From Neobacillus niacini (GTDB taxonomy: Bacteria > Bacillota > Bacilli > Bacillales > Cytobacillaceae), in the NCBI RefSeq assembly GCF_023715785.1, contig NZ_JAMBOX010000005.1:211197-275196 (forward strand): a DNA stretch of 64,000 nt, written 5' to 3'. Positions within the stretch are counted from its first letter, which is position 1. Every line of letters starts with the position of its first letter. The notes beneath the pieces are model-generated. The model searched no databases, was not told where the DNA came from, and saw only the letters and a list, made by a program, of their open reading frames with translations. Made by a program: the position numbers and the translations under genes. Positions 27,898 through 36,478 of this stretch are shown here, piece by piece.

Positions 27898-28140
27898 TTA
27901 TTCATCTTCGTGAACATCAATAATGATCATATCGGAACCGATTTTTTTTATGTGTTGCCAAGGAACCCGGATTTCTCCTCCTTGCTTGCGAAACCCAAAC
28001 CATTTTACCGAAGGAATTAACAGCGCCTGAACTTGTCCGGTAGTTTCATTGATTTCCAGATCCGTCTGCCCCAATACCCCAAGGCGCTCTGCCTTCTTCA
28101 CGTCCACTATTTCTTTTCCACTTAACTCACTCAGCCTCAT
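27898..28140 (-). CDS. ymxH: YlmC/YmxH family PRC-barrel-like protein
   Basis: The 80-aa protein beginning MRLSELSGKEIVDV has the short beta-rich PRC-barrel pattern of the YlmC/YmxH family found in spore-formers. Function unclear in the literature known to me. ATG behind GGGGAG. Located between mlpA and spoVFA as in B. subtilis. Confidence 0.88.
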   Translation of the reverse strand: MRLSELSGKEIVDVKKAERLGVLGQTDLEINETTGQVQALLIPSVKWFGFRKQGGEIRVPWQHIKKIGSDMIIIDVHEDE

Positions 28141-28266
28141 ATAAAGAACTCCCCTCTACCCTTTTTATATTAGTTTATAGAAGGAAGTCCATATTTAGAC
28201 TAAGGAAAAATCGAAGCTTCATCTCTTTAAAATCTTAGAGTTTAATGTTTGGATTGAACCTGCTAT

Positions 28267-28334
28267 TGGGCCTGTTGATTTGCGCTCCAGGTGCTTCGCT
28301 TTCCGCGGGCGTGCCGGGGAGCGCAAATCAACAG
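28267..28334. repeat. Dispersed palindromic repeat, short form
   Basis: CTGTTGATTTGCGCTCC (28272-28288) and its exact complement (28318-28334) flank a 29-base interior containing GCTTCGCTTTCCGCGGGC. The left flank TGGGCCTGTTGATTTGCGC is identical over 19 bases to the repeat at 63731. The composition is unlike the surrounding AT-rich gap. The gap 28141-28434 contains no other feature except the mlpA terminator. Confidence 0.8.
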
Positions 28335-28383
28335 ACTATTGGCATAGACCGACCATTAATAAAGAACACACCACTACAAAATG

Positions 28384-28415
28384 AAAAAAGGCCATCGAAG
28401 TTTATCGACAGCCTT
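28384..28415 (-). terminator. rho-independent terminator of mlpA
   Basis: AAGGC-TG-TCGA and TCGA-TG-GCCTT arms, followed by six T residues on the minus strand. Confidence 0.8.
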
Positions 28416-28434
28416 ACATTTCCTTATCCGGATA

Positions 28435-29673
28435 TTATATCAATTTATTGGGAAACTCTCCGTCAGGACTGATTAATGAAACAGAGAATGTATCTTTAAA
28501 TACATTCCTTGCCATGTCATCCACGCTCGCTTTTGTAACTTGATCGATTTGTTCAATAATTTCATCAAGGGAACGATGGCGTTTTAATAGGAGTTCATTC
28601 TTGCCATTACGGCTCATCCGGCTATTGGTGCTCTCCAAGCTTAACATTAAGCTGCCTTTTAGCTGCTCCTTGCTGTTGGCCAGTTCCTTGTCGGTAATTC
28701 CGGTTTGTTTTAATTTTTCAAGCGTTTCCTGAATGGTTTCGTATAAAACATTCAGTTGCTTTGCCCCGGTTCCGCCATAAATGGTTACGATCCCGCTATC
28801 TTGATAAGCTGAGTGATATGAGAAGACGGAATACGCTAATCCGCGCTGTTCGCGCACCTCTTGGAATAATCTAGAGCTCATGCTGCCGCCAAGAATATTA
28901 TTTAAAGTAATCAGGCTGTAAATATCCTCATGGCCAACCTTCAAGCCTTCAAAACCAATGCATAGGTGTGCCTGCTCGGTTTCCTTTTTACGGGAAATCC
29001 GATTAGAATGGAATACCGGGATATTCTCCATATCCTCTTTGCTGCTGCCGCTATAGGAACCAAAATAGGCTTCAACCTCATGAATGAAGGTTTCTGGTAT
29101 ATTCCCGGCAATGGAAATGACAACATTCTCAGGTGTATAGCGCTCATGAATATAATCCTGAAGTGATTGCCCAGAGAAGGTATTTAATGTTTCCTCTGTT
29201 CCCAAAATTGGATAACCTAGCGGATGATCCTCGTAGACTGCTCTGCTGAGAAGATCATGAACGATATCATCTGGTGTATCCTCATACATTTTTATTTCTT
29301 CAAAAACAACATTTTTTTCTTTCTTTAATTCCTCTTCGACGAAGGTGGAATTAAAGAACATATCTGCAAGTACGTCCAAGGCGAATTTTGAGTGGGTATC
29401 AAGAACCTTAGCGTAATAGCATGTATATTCCTTGGAAGTAAACGCGTTTACCTGACCGCCAATGCTATCGAAGGATTCAGCTATTTCTTTGGCAGTTCTG
29501 GTCTTTGTTCCTTTGAAAAACATGTGTTCCAGGAAATGAGAAATTCCATTATTTTGCGGATTTTCGTTCCTTGAACCTGTACCGATCCAAATCCCTATTG
29601 CGACAGAGCGAACGGTAGGAATTTGCTCTAATACGATTCTTACTCCATTTTGGCATGTGTATTTGTTTATCAA
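28435..29673 (-). CDS. mlpA: M16-family zinc protease MlpA (YmxG)
   Basis: The 412-aa processing-peptidase-like protein has an intact HxxEH in ISHFLEHMFFKGT and the downstream Glu in FEEIKMYEDTP. Family members resemble mitochondrial processing peptidase beta; the B. subtilis protein affects protease gene expression. TTG start at 29671-29673 behind AGGAGG (7-base spacing). Follows ylxY and pnp. Confidence 0.93.
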   Translation of the reverse strand: MINKYTCQNGVRIVLEQIPTVRSVAIGIWIGTGSRNENPQNNGISHFLEHMFFKGTKTRTAKEIAESFDSIGGQVNAFTSKEYTCYYAKVLDTHSKFALDVLADMFFNSTFVEEELKKEKNVVFEEIKMYEDTPDDIVHDLLSRAVYEDHPLGYPILGTEETLNTFSGQSLQDYIHERYTPENVVISIAGNIPETFIHEVEAYFGSYSGSSKEDMENIPVFHSNRISRKKETEQAHLCIGFEGLKVGHEDIYSLITLNNILGGSMSSRLFQEVREQRGLAYSVFSYHSAYQDSGIVTIYGGTGAKQLNVLYETIQETLEKLKQTGITDKELANSKEQLKGSLMLSLESTNSRMSRNGKNELLLKRHRSLDEIIEQIDQVTKASVDDMARNVFKDTFSVSLISPDGEFPNKLI

Positions 29674-29770
29674 TCGACTTCCTCCTGACTATAAACAGCA
29701 GATGCTTCTACCCATTAGATAATTATACCTATAATAACTATTTTATCCAACTTTTAGATTCTTGCCCCTA

Positions 29771-30718
29771 TTATTTAATGATTCTTTCCTCTGACATAAG
29801 TTCGGATACAGTGCCAATTTTTAAGTTTTTTTCCTTAATCAATGTAATTAATCGGTCCAGCGATTTTGCTGTCGAGTCGGTCGGATGCATTAACACCATT
29901 GAACCGTTATCAATTTTTGAGATCACCCGATTAATTAGAACATCTGGAGCGGGTTTTTTCCAATCTACTGTATCCACTGTCCACAACACTGTCTTCATAT
30001 TAAATTCGTGGGCAATTTTAACCGTTTCTTCACGATAACTTCCGCTTGGCGGCCCAAACCAGGTTACTTTTTTCTCTGTTACTGCTTCAATGATTTCATT
30101 GGTTTTTATTAGCTGCTCTCTAGCCTGCCCCGCAGTCAGCTTTGCCATGTCCGGATGGGAATAGGAATGGTTGCCGACTTCGTGGCCAGCACTAACAATC
30201 ATCTTTGCCAGCTCGGGGTTTTTTTTAACCCAATTACCTTCAAGAAAAAAACTGGCCTGGACATTATGTTTTTTCAATGTTGCCAGGATGTCCGGCAAAT
30301 ATTCATTCCCCCAGGCCACATTAATGATAAAGCTTACCATCGGTTTTTCTGGATGACCTCTGTAAATCGGCGAAGCGGGTAAATCAGTAAGCCCTACCTT
30401 TGGTTTGATTTGGGTATAAACGAGTCTCTTTTCGTCAAAAACACCTTTTGTTTTCATATTTTTATAAGAAGCCGCAATGTCGACTTTCAACCCATTGTAA
30501 CCGGGCATTGCTTTCCAAACGCGATCTATTTTGGCATCGGAAGCCGGCTTTTCGTATGTAGGAGCGTTTTTTAAAATGGTTTGATAAAGCTCATCGGTTT
30601 GTTTAACAGCCGGTTGTTCGGCGGGTTTTAAAGAACCAAAATAGTTGTTCACATATGGATTGTCAATCGCAACCCAGGCAACCAAGCAAAACAGTATCAT
30701 TAAACTTACCCTTTTCAT
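29771..30718 (-). CDS. ylxY: Polysaccharide deacetylase-like protein YlxY
   Basis: The 315-aa secreted or membrane-anchored protein has an N-terminal hydrophobic segment (residues 3-20), and the NodB fold starts near residue 120. The metal-binding His pair is present (GHEVGNHSYSHPDM), but the usual TFDDG catalytic motif reads IINVAWGNEYL, so both Asp residues are missing; deacetylase activity is doubtful. Conserved as such between pnp and mlpA in Bacilli (family knowledge). ATG start. Confidence 0.88.
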   Translation of the reverse strand: MKRVSLMILFCLVAWVAIDNPYVNNYFGSLKPAEQPAVKQTDELYQTILKNAPTYEKPASDAKIDRVWKAMPGYNGLKVDIAASYKNMKTKGVFDEKRLVYTQIKPKVGLTDLPASPIYRGHPEKPMVSFIINVAWGNEYLPDILATLKKHNVQASFFLEGNWVKKNPELAKMIVSAGHEVGNHSYSHPDMAKLTAGQAREQLIKTNEIIEAVTEKKVTWFGPPSGSYREETVKIAHEFNMKTVLWTVDTVDWKKPAPDVLINRVISKIDNGSMVLMHPTDSTAKSLDRLITLIKEKNLKIGTVSELMSEERIIK

Positions 30719-30773
30719 TTACCTTTCCCCCTCTTCTATACAGATTATGTATAAAACGGACAAGGTAGACCAT

Positions 30774-30947
30774 AAAGCGGAAGCGCCTTCGGAACAAGCA
30801 CAGCTTGTTCCTGCGAAGATTATTCTAAGAGCTTTCCTTAGTAATCAGGGGCGACAGGCATAAGACGAGCCGCCCAGAAGGCTGCACTTAAGCCTTCTTG
30901 ACGGATTGGCTTATGACCCCGAGCCCCTAGGCGCTGTAGCTATACAG
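30774..30947. repeat. Dispersed structured repeat between ylxY and pnp
   Basis: About 175 bp running from AAGCGGAAGCGCC to CCCCTAGGCGCTGTAGC. It contains GGAACAAGC/GCTTGTTCC (30791-30811) and a nested stem made of CATAAG/CTTATG, GCCG/CGG and AGAAGGCT/AGCCTTCT (30859-30915). The sequence resembles a repeat I recognise as widespread in Bacillus intergenic regions (from memory; copy number not checked). No gene is present in the 313-bp gap apart from the pnp terminator. Confidence 0.75.
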
Positions 30948-30967
30948 TTTCAAATTTCAGGGAACGT

Positions 30968-31003
30968 TGAAAAAGTCAGGGACAGCTAATGCCCCTGACT
31001 TTT
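30968..31003 (-). terminator. rho-independent terminator of pnp
   Basis: AAAGTCAGGG and CCCTGACTTT arms, followed by a T run on the minus strand. The loop is 11 bases. Confidence 0.88.
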
Positions 31004-31031
31004 GTAAACAAGTTAATATGCTAAGGGTTGG

Positions 31032-33149
31032 TTATTGGTTTTGCTCTGCCTTTTCCCGCTGTTCTTTCAGAACTGCCTTGCGGGACAAGTTTACCCGGCC
31101 CTGCTTGTCAATTTCCGTGACTTTCACGAGAATTTCATCGCCAATCTTGACGACATCCTCTACTTTACCGACACGTTCCTCGGCTAACTCGGAAATATGA
31201 ACCAAACCATCCTTCCCGGCAAATATCTCAACAAATGCGCCAAATTTCTCAATTCGTTTTACTTTGCCAAGATACATTTGACCGACAACGACTTCACGGA
31301 CAATATCTTCGATAATCTTTTTCGCTTTTTCGTTCATTTCTGGGTCACTGGATGCAATAAAAATTGTGCCATCTTGTTCGATATCAATTTTTACGCCCGT
31401 TTCTTCAATAATCTTATTGATTTGTTTTCCGCTTGGTCCAATGACGTCACGGATTTTATCCGGATTAATCGTCATTGTCATGATTTTTGGAGCAAACTTA
31501 GAAAGCTGTGCTCTTGGTTCGGCAAGGGTTGCCAGCATTGAATCCAAAATTTGCATTCTGCCGACTTTGGCCTGCTGCAATGCCTCTTCCAAGATTTCGC
31601 GGGAAAGACCCTCAATTTTAATATCCATTTGGAGGGCAGTAACCCCTTTGGCGGTACCGGCAACCTTGAAATCCATATCGCCAAGATGGTCTTCCATGCC
31701 TTGGATATCTGTTAAAACAGTGTAATAATCTCCCGATTTTACAAGACCCATAGCAATACCGGCAACCGGAGCCTTAATCGGCACTCCTGCATCCATCATC
31801 GCCAACGTGCTTGCACAAATGCTTGCCTGAGAGGTGGAACCGTTTGATTCAAGAACCTCGGATACAAGACGGATTGTATATGGGAAATCTTTTTCTGATG
31901 GCACAATAGGTTCTAAAGCCCGTTCGCCCAATGCACCATGTCCGATTTCACGGCGGCCTGGTCCACGAATTGGGCCGGTTTCACCGACACTGAAGGAAGG
32001 AAAGTTGTAATGATGCATAAAGCGTTTTTCTTCTTCAATGCCAAGGCCATCAAGGATTTGAACATCCCCCATCGCTCCGAGTGTACAAATGCTCAACGCC
32101 TGGGTTTGGCCGCGGGTAAACAGTCCTGAACCGTGCGTACGCGGCAAAATGCCAACCTGTGACGACAACGGACGGATTTCATCAATTTTCCGGCCGTCCG
32201 GACGAATCTTTTCAACGGTAATCAAGCGTCGAACCTCTGCTTTTACCATCTTGTCCAAAATCTGTTTTACCTGCTTAAGGTCATCTTCATTTGCTTCTTG
32301 TTCTTGATATTTTAATAACACGCGATCTTTCACTTCTTTAATTGCATCTTCACGGGCATGTTTTTCTTGAACCTGAATCGCTGCAATTAAATCGGCTTCA
32401 CATATTTCTCTTACTTCGGCTTCGAGTTCTTTATCTAATTCAAATAAAGAAATTTCTCTTTTTGGCTTGCCAATTTCAGCCACTATTTTTTCCTGGAATT
32501 GGATCAATCGTTTAATTTCATCATGACCAAACATAATGGCCTCAAGCATGATTTCTTCCGGCACTTCCAGTGCCCCTGCCTCGACCATGTTGATTGCATC
32601 TTTTGTCCCGGCAACAGTCAGATGGATATCGCTCTGTTCCGCCTGCTCTACAGTTGGGTTGATGACAAATTCATTGCCAATCCGCCCTACAACAACACCA
32701 GCAATTGGACCTTCAAATGGAATATCTGAAGTGCTGAGAGCTAAAGAGGAACCAAACATTGCCGCCATCTCTGTCGAACAATCTTGGTCTACACTCATCA
32801 CGATGCTGATGACTTGGACATCATTTCGGAAGCCATCAGCAAAAAGCGGCCGAATTGGCCGGTCAATTAGACGGCTGGCTAAAATTGCCTTTTCACTCGG
32901 GCGCCCTTCACGTTTAATAAATCCCCCCGGAATTTTACCGACAGCGTACAGCCGTTCTTCATAGTTAACCGTTAATGGGAAAAAGTCTAAGTTTTTCGGT
33001 TCCTTTGATGCGGTTGCAGTACTTAATACTGCGGTATCGCCATAGCGGACCAGAACGGCACCGTTAGCCTGTTTCGCTAATTGTCCGATTTCAACCGTTA
33101 ATTTGCGGCCAGCCCAATCCATGGAATACACATGTTTCTCTTGATCCAT
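31032..33149 (-). CDS. pnp: Polynucleotide phosphorylase
   Basis: 3'-5' exoribonuclease using phosphate, the main mRNA-degrading exonuclease of B. subtilis. The 705-aa protein has two RNase PH domains (about 1-230 and 310-545), a KH domain ([18 protein letters not shown]) and a C-terminal S1 domain ([20 protein letters not shown]). ATG at 33147-33149 behind GAGGGG. Preceded by rpsO and followed by ylxY. Confidence 0.97.
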   Translation of the reverse strand: MDQEKHVYSMDWAGRKLTVEIGQLAKQANGAVLVRYGDTAVLSTATASKEPKNLDFFPLTVNYEERLYAVGKIPGGFIKREGRPSEKAILASRLIDRPIRPLFADGFRNDVQVISIVMSVDQDCSTEMAAMFGSSLALSTSDIPFEGPIAGVVVGRIGNEFVINPTVEQAEQSDIHLTVAGTKDAINMVEAGALEVPEEIMLEAIMFGHDEIKRLIQFQEKIVAEIGKPKREISLFELDKELEAEVREICEADLIAAIQVQEKHAREDAIKEVKDRVLLKYQEQEANEDDLKQVKQILDKMVKAEVRRLITVEKIRPDGRKIDEIRPLSSQVGILPRTHGSGLFTRGQTQALSICTLGAMGDVQILDGLGIEEEKRFMHHYNFPSFSVGETGPIRGPGRREIGHGALGERALEPIVPSEKDFPYTIRLVSEVLESNGSTSQASICASTLAMMDAGVPIKAPVAGIAMGLVKSGDYYTVLTDIQGMEDHLGDMDFKVAGTAKGVTALQMDIKIEGLSREILEEALQQAKVGRMQILDSMLATLAEPRAQLSKFAPKIMTMTINPDKIRDVIGPSGKQINKIIEETGVKIDIEQDGTIFIASSDPEMNEKAKKIIEDIVREVVVGQMYLGKVKRIEKFGAFVEIFAGKDGLVHISELAEERVGKVEDVVKIGDEILVKVTEIDKQGRVNLSRKAVLKEQREKAEQNQ

Positions 33150-33350
33150 ATTTATTGCCCCTCTCTATCTAAATCACTTAGGAGGATGATGCGAAAAAAA
33201 ATCGCGATAATCATCTTTCTAAAGATAAAATATATAAAAAATGACTTAAAAAGCCTATGTTGTCATTCAAATTAATATTAGTATGCACAAAAAAGCCTGA
33301 ACTTAAAAATATGTATGATGCAAAAACCCCAAATTGTTTTATAACTAACA

Positions 33351-33374
33351 AAAAAGCGGGAAAAATCCCGCTTC
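33351..33374 (-). terminator. rho-independent terminator of rpsO
   Basis: AAGCGGG and CCCGCTT arms with a 5-base loop, followed by TTTTTT on the minus strand. Confidence 0.9.
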
Positions 33375-33381
33375 TGAAAGA

Positions 33382-33651
33382 CTAACGACGTAGACCAAGC
33401 TTATTGATTAACTCACGGTAACGTTGTACATCTTTGTTACGTAGGTAAGTCAAAAGATTACGACGTTTACCAACCATTTTCAAAAGACCGCGACGTGAGT
33501 GGTGATCTTTTTTGTGAGTGCGTAAATGGTCGTTGAGTTTGTTGATTTGCTCAGTAAGGACAGCGATTTGAACCTCTGCAGATCCAGTATCGTTCTCATG
33601 AGTTTTAAACTCGTTGATAATTTCATTTTTGCGTTCTTGAGTGATTGCCAT
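33382..33651 (-). CDS. rpsO: 30S ribosomal protein S15
   Basis: The 89-aa primary 16S rRNA-binding protein of the central domain reads [15 protein letters not shown] at the N-terminus and NKLGLRR at the end, full family length with [15 protein letters not shown] intact. AGGAGGTGAAT precedes the ATG. The leader between its promoter (33746-33774) and the start, about 88 nt, contains CCGA-TCGG and other short stems where S15 autoregulation could act. Confidence 0.97.
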   Translation of the reverse strand: MAITQERKNEIINEFKTHENDTGSAEVQIAVLTEQINKLNDHLRTHKKDHHSRRGLLKMVGKRRNLLTYLRNKDVQRYRELINKLGLRR

Positions 33652-33745
33652 CCATATTCACCTCCTAATATCCTAATCCCCTGTTACCGAGCAAGCGTCG
33701 GTGACTCGTCTTGCCAAGCAAAGGTTATTTTTAATACGTATTTAA

Positions 33746-33774
33746 GAATACAATGTTTTATGGCAAAATGCAAG
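33746..33774 (-). promoter_or_regulatory. Sigma-A-type promoter of rpsO
   Basis: TTGCAT (33769-33774), 17-bp spacer and TATTCT (33746-33751) on the minus strand. It would give a leader of about 88 nt. Confidence 0.6.
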
Positions 33775-33820
33775 TTTTATCGTGAGATTTTGCAGAAAAA
33801 ACCACTTATGACAGCGATGG

Positions 33821-34774
33821 TTAGGATGTTTGTCGGTTTTCCTCAAAATAAGCGATTGAATTTTGCTTATCTTTATTAATCTGCGCCACAAGCTCATCAA
33901 TTCCCGCAAATTTTTGCTCCGAACGAAGATAGGTATGCCATTCGATGACAACCTCTTCCCCATAAATATTTTGATTAAAATCAAACAGATGAACCTCTAC
34001 CGTTTGCTTTAACAAATCCTTATGGAACGTAGGCTTATAGCCAACGTTGCAAACACCATTATACCAACGATTATTCACATTCATCCTGACAGCATAAACA
34101 CCGACCGGAGGCAGAATATAGCCGCTATTTGTATCAACATTGGCGGTAGGAAACCCAATGGTTCTCCCGCGCTGATCGCCGCCGACGACATGCCCTGAGG
34201 TAGTGTAGTATCGTCCTAACAATGGTGGCAGCTCGTCCATCTTTCCCGCTTTAATTAAAGTACGGATTCTTGTTGAACTGACTTTTTCATTTTCTTCTGT
34301 GAATTTTGGAACGACAGTAAAGGTAAATTGTTCACGGGAATGGAAGGGCAAGGTTTCCATTGTTCCTTTTCCCATCCGGCCATAGGTAAAATCAAAGCCA
34401 GCGACTACATGTTTAACATTAAAACCGATGAGAAACTGATCAACAAACTCCTGTGGAAGGAGCGAAGCAAATTCCGTTGAAAAATCGACAATAAAAAGAT
34501 AATCAATCCCGAGTTTTTCAATAATACTTATTTTCTGAGCCAAAGGGGTGATAAATTGTACATTGGTATTGCTTTTCCCCAAAACGACAGATGGATGAGG
34601 GTCAAATGTCATAACGGCACTTTGTAAGCCGTGAGCAAGAGCTTGTCTTTTTGCCTCCAAAATAACTTGCTGGTGTCCTCGGTGAACCCCATCAAAATAT
34701 CCAAGTGCCATTGCCAATGGGGGAAAATCAATTTGCTCTATATCTAGTGGAAACTTTACCTTTTGAACTTTCAA
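33821..34774 (-). CDS. ribC: Bifunctional riboflavin kinase/FAD synthetase
   Basis: The 317-aa protein (RibC in B. subtilis, RibF elsewhere) has an N-terminal adenylyltransferase with ALGYFDGVHRGHQQVI and a C-terminal flavokinase domain with GRTIGFPTANVD and the GVYAVR strand. It converts riboflavin to FMN and FAD. TTG at 34772-34774 (MKVQKV) behind AAAGGTGAG. Downstream of truB. Confidence 0.95.
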   Translation of the reverse strand: MKVQKVKFPLDIEQIDFPPLAMALGYFDGVHRGHQQVILEAKRQALAHGLQSAVMTFDPHPSVVLGKSNTNVQFITPLAQKISIIEKLGIDYLFIVDFSTEFASLLPQEFVDQFLIGFNVKHVVAGFDFTYGRMGKGTMETLPFHSREQFTFTVVPKFTEENEKVSSTRIRTLIKAGKMDELPPLLGRYYTTSGHVVGGDQRGRTIGFPTANVDTNSGYILPPVGVYAVRMNVNNRWYNGVCNVGYKPTFHKDLLKQTVEVHLFDFNQNIYGEEVVIEWHTYLRSEQKFAGIDELVAQINKDKQNSIAYFEENRQTS

Positions 34775-34804
34775 ATGAAACTCACCTTTTTCTATACTGG
34801 AAGC

Positions 34805-35725
34805 TTACAACTGGTTATTTCTTAATACCTTATCAGGTTTTAGCAAGCCCGGTTTTCCAGAATGCTTTGAATAAACCGCAAGTGCCATTCCATCCTTTGT
34901 TTCAGCAACAATCGGCCCGCTATAGCTATTAAACTGTTCAGGTATGGGTAGAAGTGCTCCATTTTTCACTTTCTCTGCTACTTTATCATTAATATGCAAT
35001 TTCGGCAAATGAGAAAGCGCGGATTCCAAGGGCCTTAATTGGCTCGAAATGTCTCCTTCTGCCATCAGTCGTTCAATTTCAGCAAAAGTCAAGCAGTCAT
35101 CCAATGTAAACGCAGCAGACCGTATTCTTGTCAAGTTTGACATATGGGCAGGGAACCCAAGTGCTTCCCCAATCATGACCGCCAATGTCCGAATATAGGT
35201 GCCTTTACTGCAGCTGACGCGGAACCTGAAGCGAATTTCGTTTCCGGAAAACTCACTTCTGTCATCCAACAATTCAATCTTATATATCGTTACGATCCTT
35301 GTTGGACGTTCAACCTCGATGCCTTTTCTGGCATATTCGTACAGGCGCACACCACCGACCTTAACAGCTGAATACATCGGAGGAGTCTGCTTAATTTGCC
35401 CTGTTAAAGACGCTAAAACACGGAGTATTTCCTCACGTGAAATCGGTCGGTCGACACTTCTTTTCTCCACCACTTCCCCGGAAGCATCTTCGGTAGTCGT
35501 GGAAAAACCGATTGTGACCTCTCCTTCGTATGCCTTTCCGGCATCAGTGATATACTCTGCCACCTTAGTCGCTCTTCCGATACAAATCGGGAGAACCCCT
35601 GTAACATCGGGATCAAGTGTACCAGTATGGCCAACTTTTTTTGTTTTTAAAATCTTTCTCAATTTAAAAACACAGTCATGACTGGTTAATCCGGCAGGTT
35701 TAAATAAGGGCAAAATTCCTTCCAT
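34805..35725 (-). CDS. truB: tRNA pseudouridine-55 synthase
   Basis: Makes pseudouridine 55 in the T-loop of tRNAs. The 306-aa protein starts MEGILPLFKPAGLTSHD and has the catalytic Asp in HTGTLDPDVTGVLP. The open frame runs upstream to 35791, but that extension is made of an intrinsic terminator hairpin and lacks family similarity; ATG at 35723-35725 with GAAGGGAAG upstream gives the usual length. Follows rbfA. Confidence 0.95.
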   Translation of the reverse strand: MEGILPLFKPAGLTSHDCVFKLRKILKTKKVGHTGTLDPDVTGVLPICIGRATKVAEYITDAGKAYEGEVTIGFSTTTEDASGEVVEKRSVDRPISREEILRVLASLTGQIKQTPPMYSAVKVGGVRLYEYARKGIEVERPTRIVTIYKIELLDDRSEFSGNEIRFRFRVSCSKGTYIRTLAVMIGEALGFPAHMSNLTRIRSAAFTLDDCLTFAEIERLMAEGDISSQLRPLESALSHLPKLHINDKVAEKVKNGALLPIPEQFNSYSGPIVAETKDGMALAVYSKHSGKPGLLKPDKVLRNNQL

Positions 35726-35750
35726 TTTATCCAACTTCCCTTCATTACCG

Positions 35751-35780
35751 AAAAAAATGGATAGACGATTGTCTATCCAT
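35751..35780 (-). terminator. Intrinsic terminator between rbfA and truB
   Basis: ATGGATAGAC (35757-35766) and its exact complement (35771-35780) around a 4-base loop, followed by seven T residues (35751-35757) on the minus strand. It lies within the false N-terminal extension of truB. A second smaller stem, CCCC/GGGG, lies just upstream. Confidence 0.88.
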
Positions 35781-35809
35781 TCCCCCTCCATTTGGGGTAT
35801 ACCACAATA

Positions 35810-36181
35810 TTACTCCTCTTCGTTCCGCTCCACCGGCTTATCGTCTGTATGGAGCTGGTGCAAAAGAGTTTCGATTCGATTTCCATAATCGATAGATTCA
35901 TCAAATTCAAAGATGATTTCGGGTGTTTTACGGAGGCGAATCCGGTGGCCAATTTCCGAGCGGATAAATCCTTTTGCTTTGGCCAGGCCTTTTAACGTAT
36001 TCTCCTTTTGCTCATCATCACCCAAAACGGAAATATACACTTTGGCTTGCTGCAGATCTCCCGTTACTTGAACATCAGTAACTGTTACAAAGCCTATCCG
36101 GGGATCTTTAATTTTACGGCCAATGATCTCCGTCAGCTCTTTCTTCATTTGTTCACCCACACGATTTGGTCTGTGGCTCAT
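35810..36181 (-). CDS. rbfA: Ribosome-binding factor A
   Basis: The 123-aa KH-like 30S maturation and cold-adaptation factor starts [16 protein letters not shown], with family motif [19 protein letters not shown]. It acts late in 16S processing. ATG at 36179-36181. Near the end of the rimP-nusA-infB operon, before an intrinsic terminator. Confidence 0.95.
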   Translation of the reverse strand: MSHRPNRVGEQMKKELTEIIGRKIKDPRIGFVTVTDVQVTGDLQQAKVYISVLGDDEQKENTLKGLAKAKGFIRSEIGHRIRLRKTPEIIFEFDESIDYGNRIETLLHQLHTDDKPVERNEEE

Positions 36182-36196
36182 CTCATATTCACCTCT

Positions 36197-36478
36197 TTAT
36201 AGCCATTCAATCTCGGTGATGGTTCTTTCTATTTCTGGAAAGGAATCCAAAAATTTCAAGGCATTGTTTAGCTCCTGCTCGGTCGCCACTTTGGCGCCAG
36301 TAACAGCCACAATGGCAATTTTGGTCCTTTGCCAGACATCCTGATAGTCAACCTCGGCAACTGACACATTAAATTTTTGCTTTAATCGTGTCATTACACG
36401 CTGGAGAACAGCTCGTTTCTCTTTCAAAGAATGGGCATCGTATATCAGGCATTCACACTCGGCAGCGCCGATGATCAT
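36197..36478 (-). CDS. ylxP: DUF503 protein YlxP
   Basis: The 93-aa protein beginning [20 protein letters not shown] belongs to the YlxP family always found between infB and rbfA in Bacilli, linked by position to ribosome assembly. Molecular role unknown. Its ATG overlaps the infB stop by four bases. Confidence 0.93.
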   Translation of the reverse strand: MIIGAAECECLIYDAHSLKEKRAVLQRVMTRLKQKFNVSVAEVDYQDVWQRTKIAIVAVTGAKVATEQELNNALKFLDSFPEIERTITEIEWL

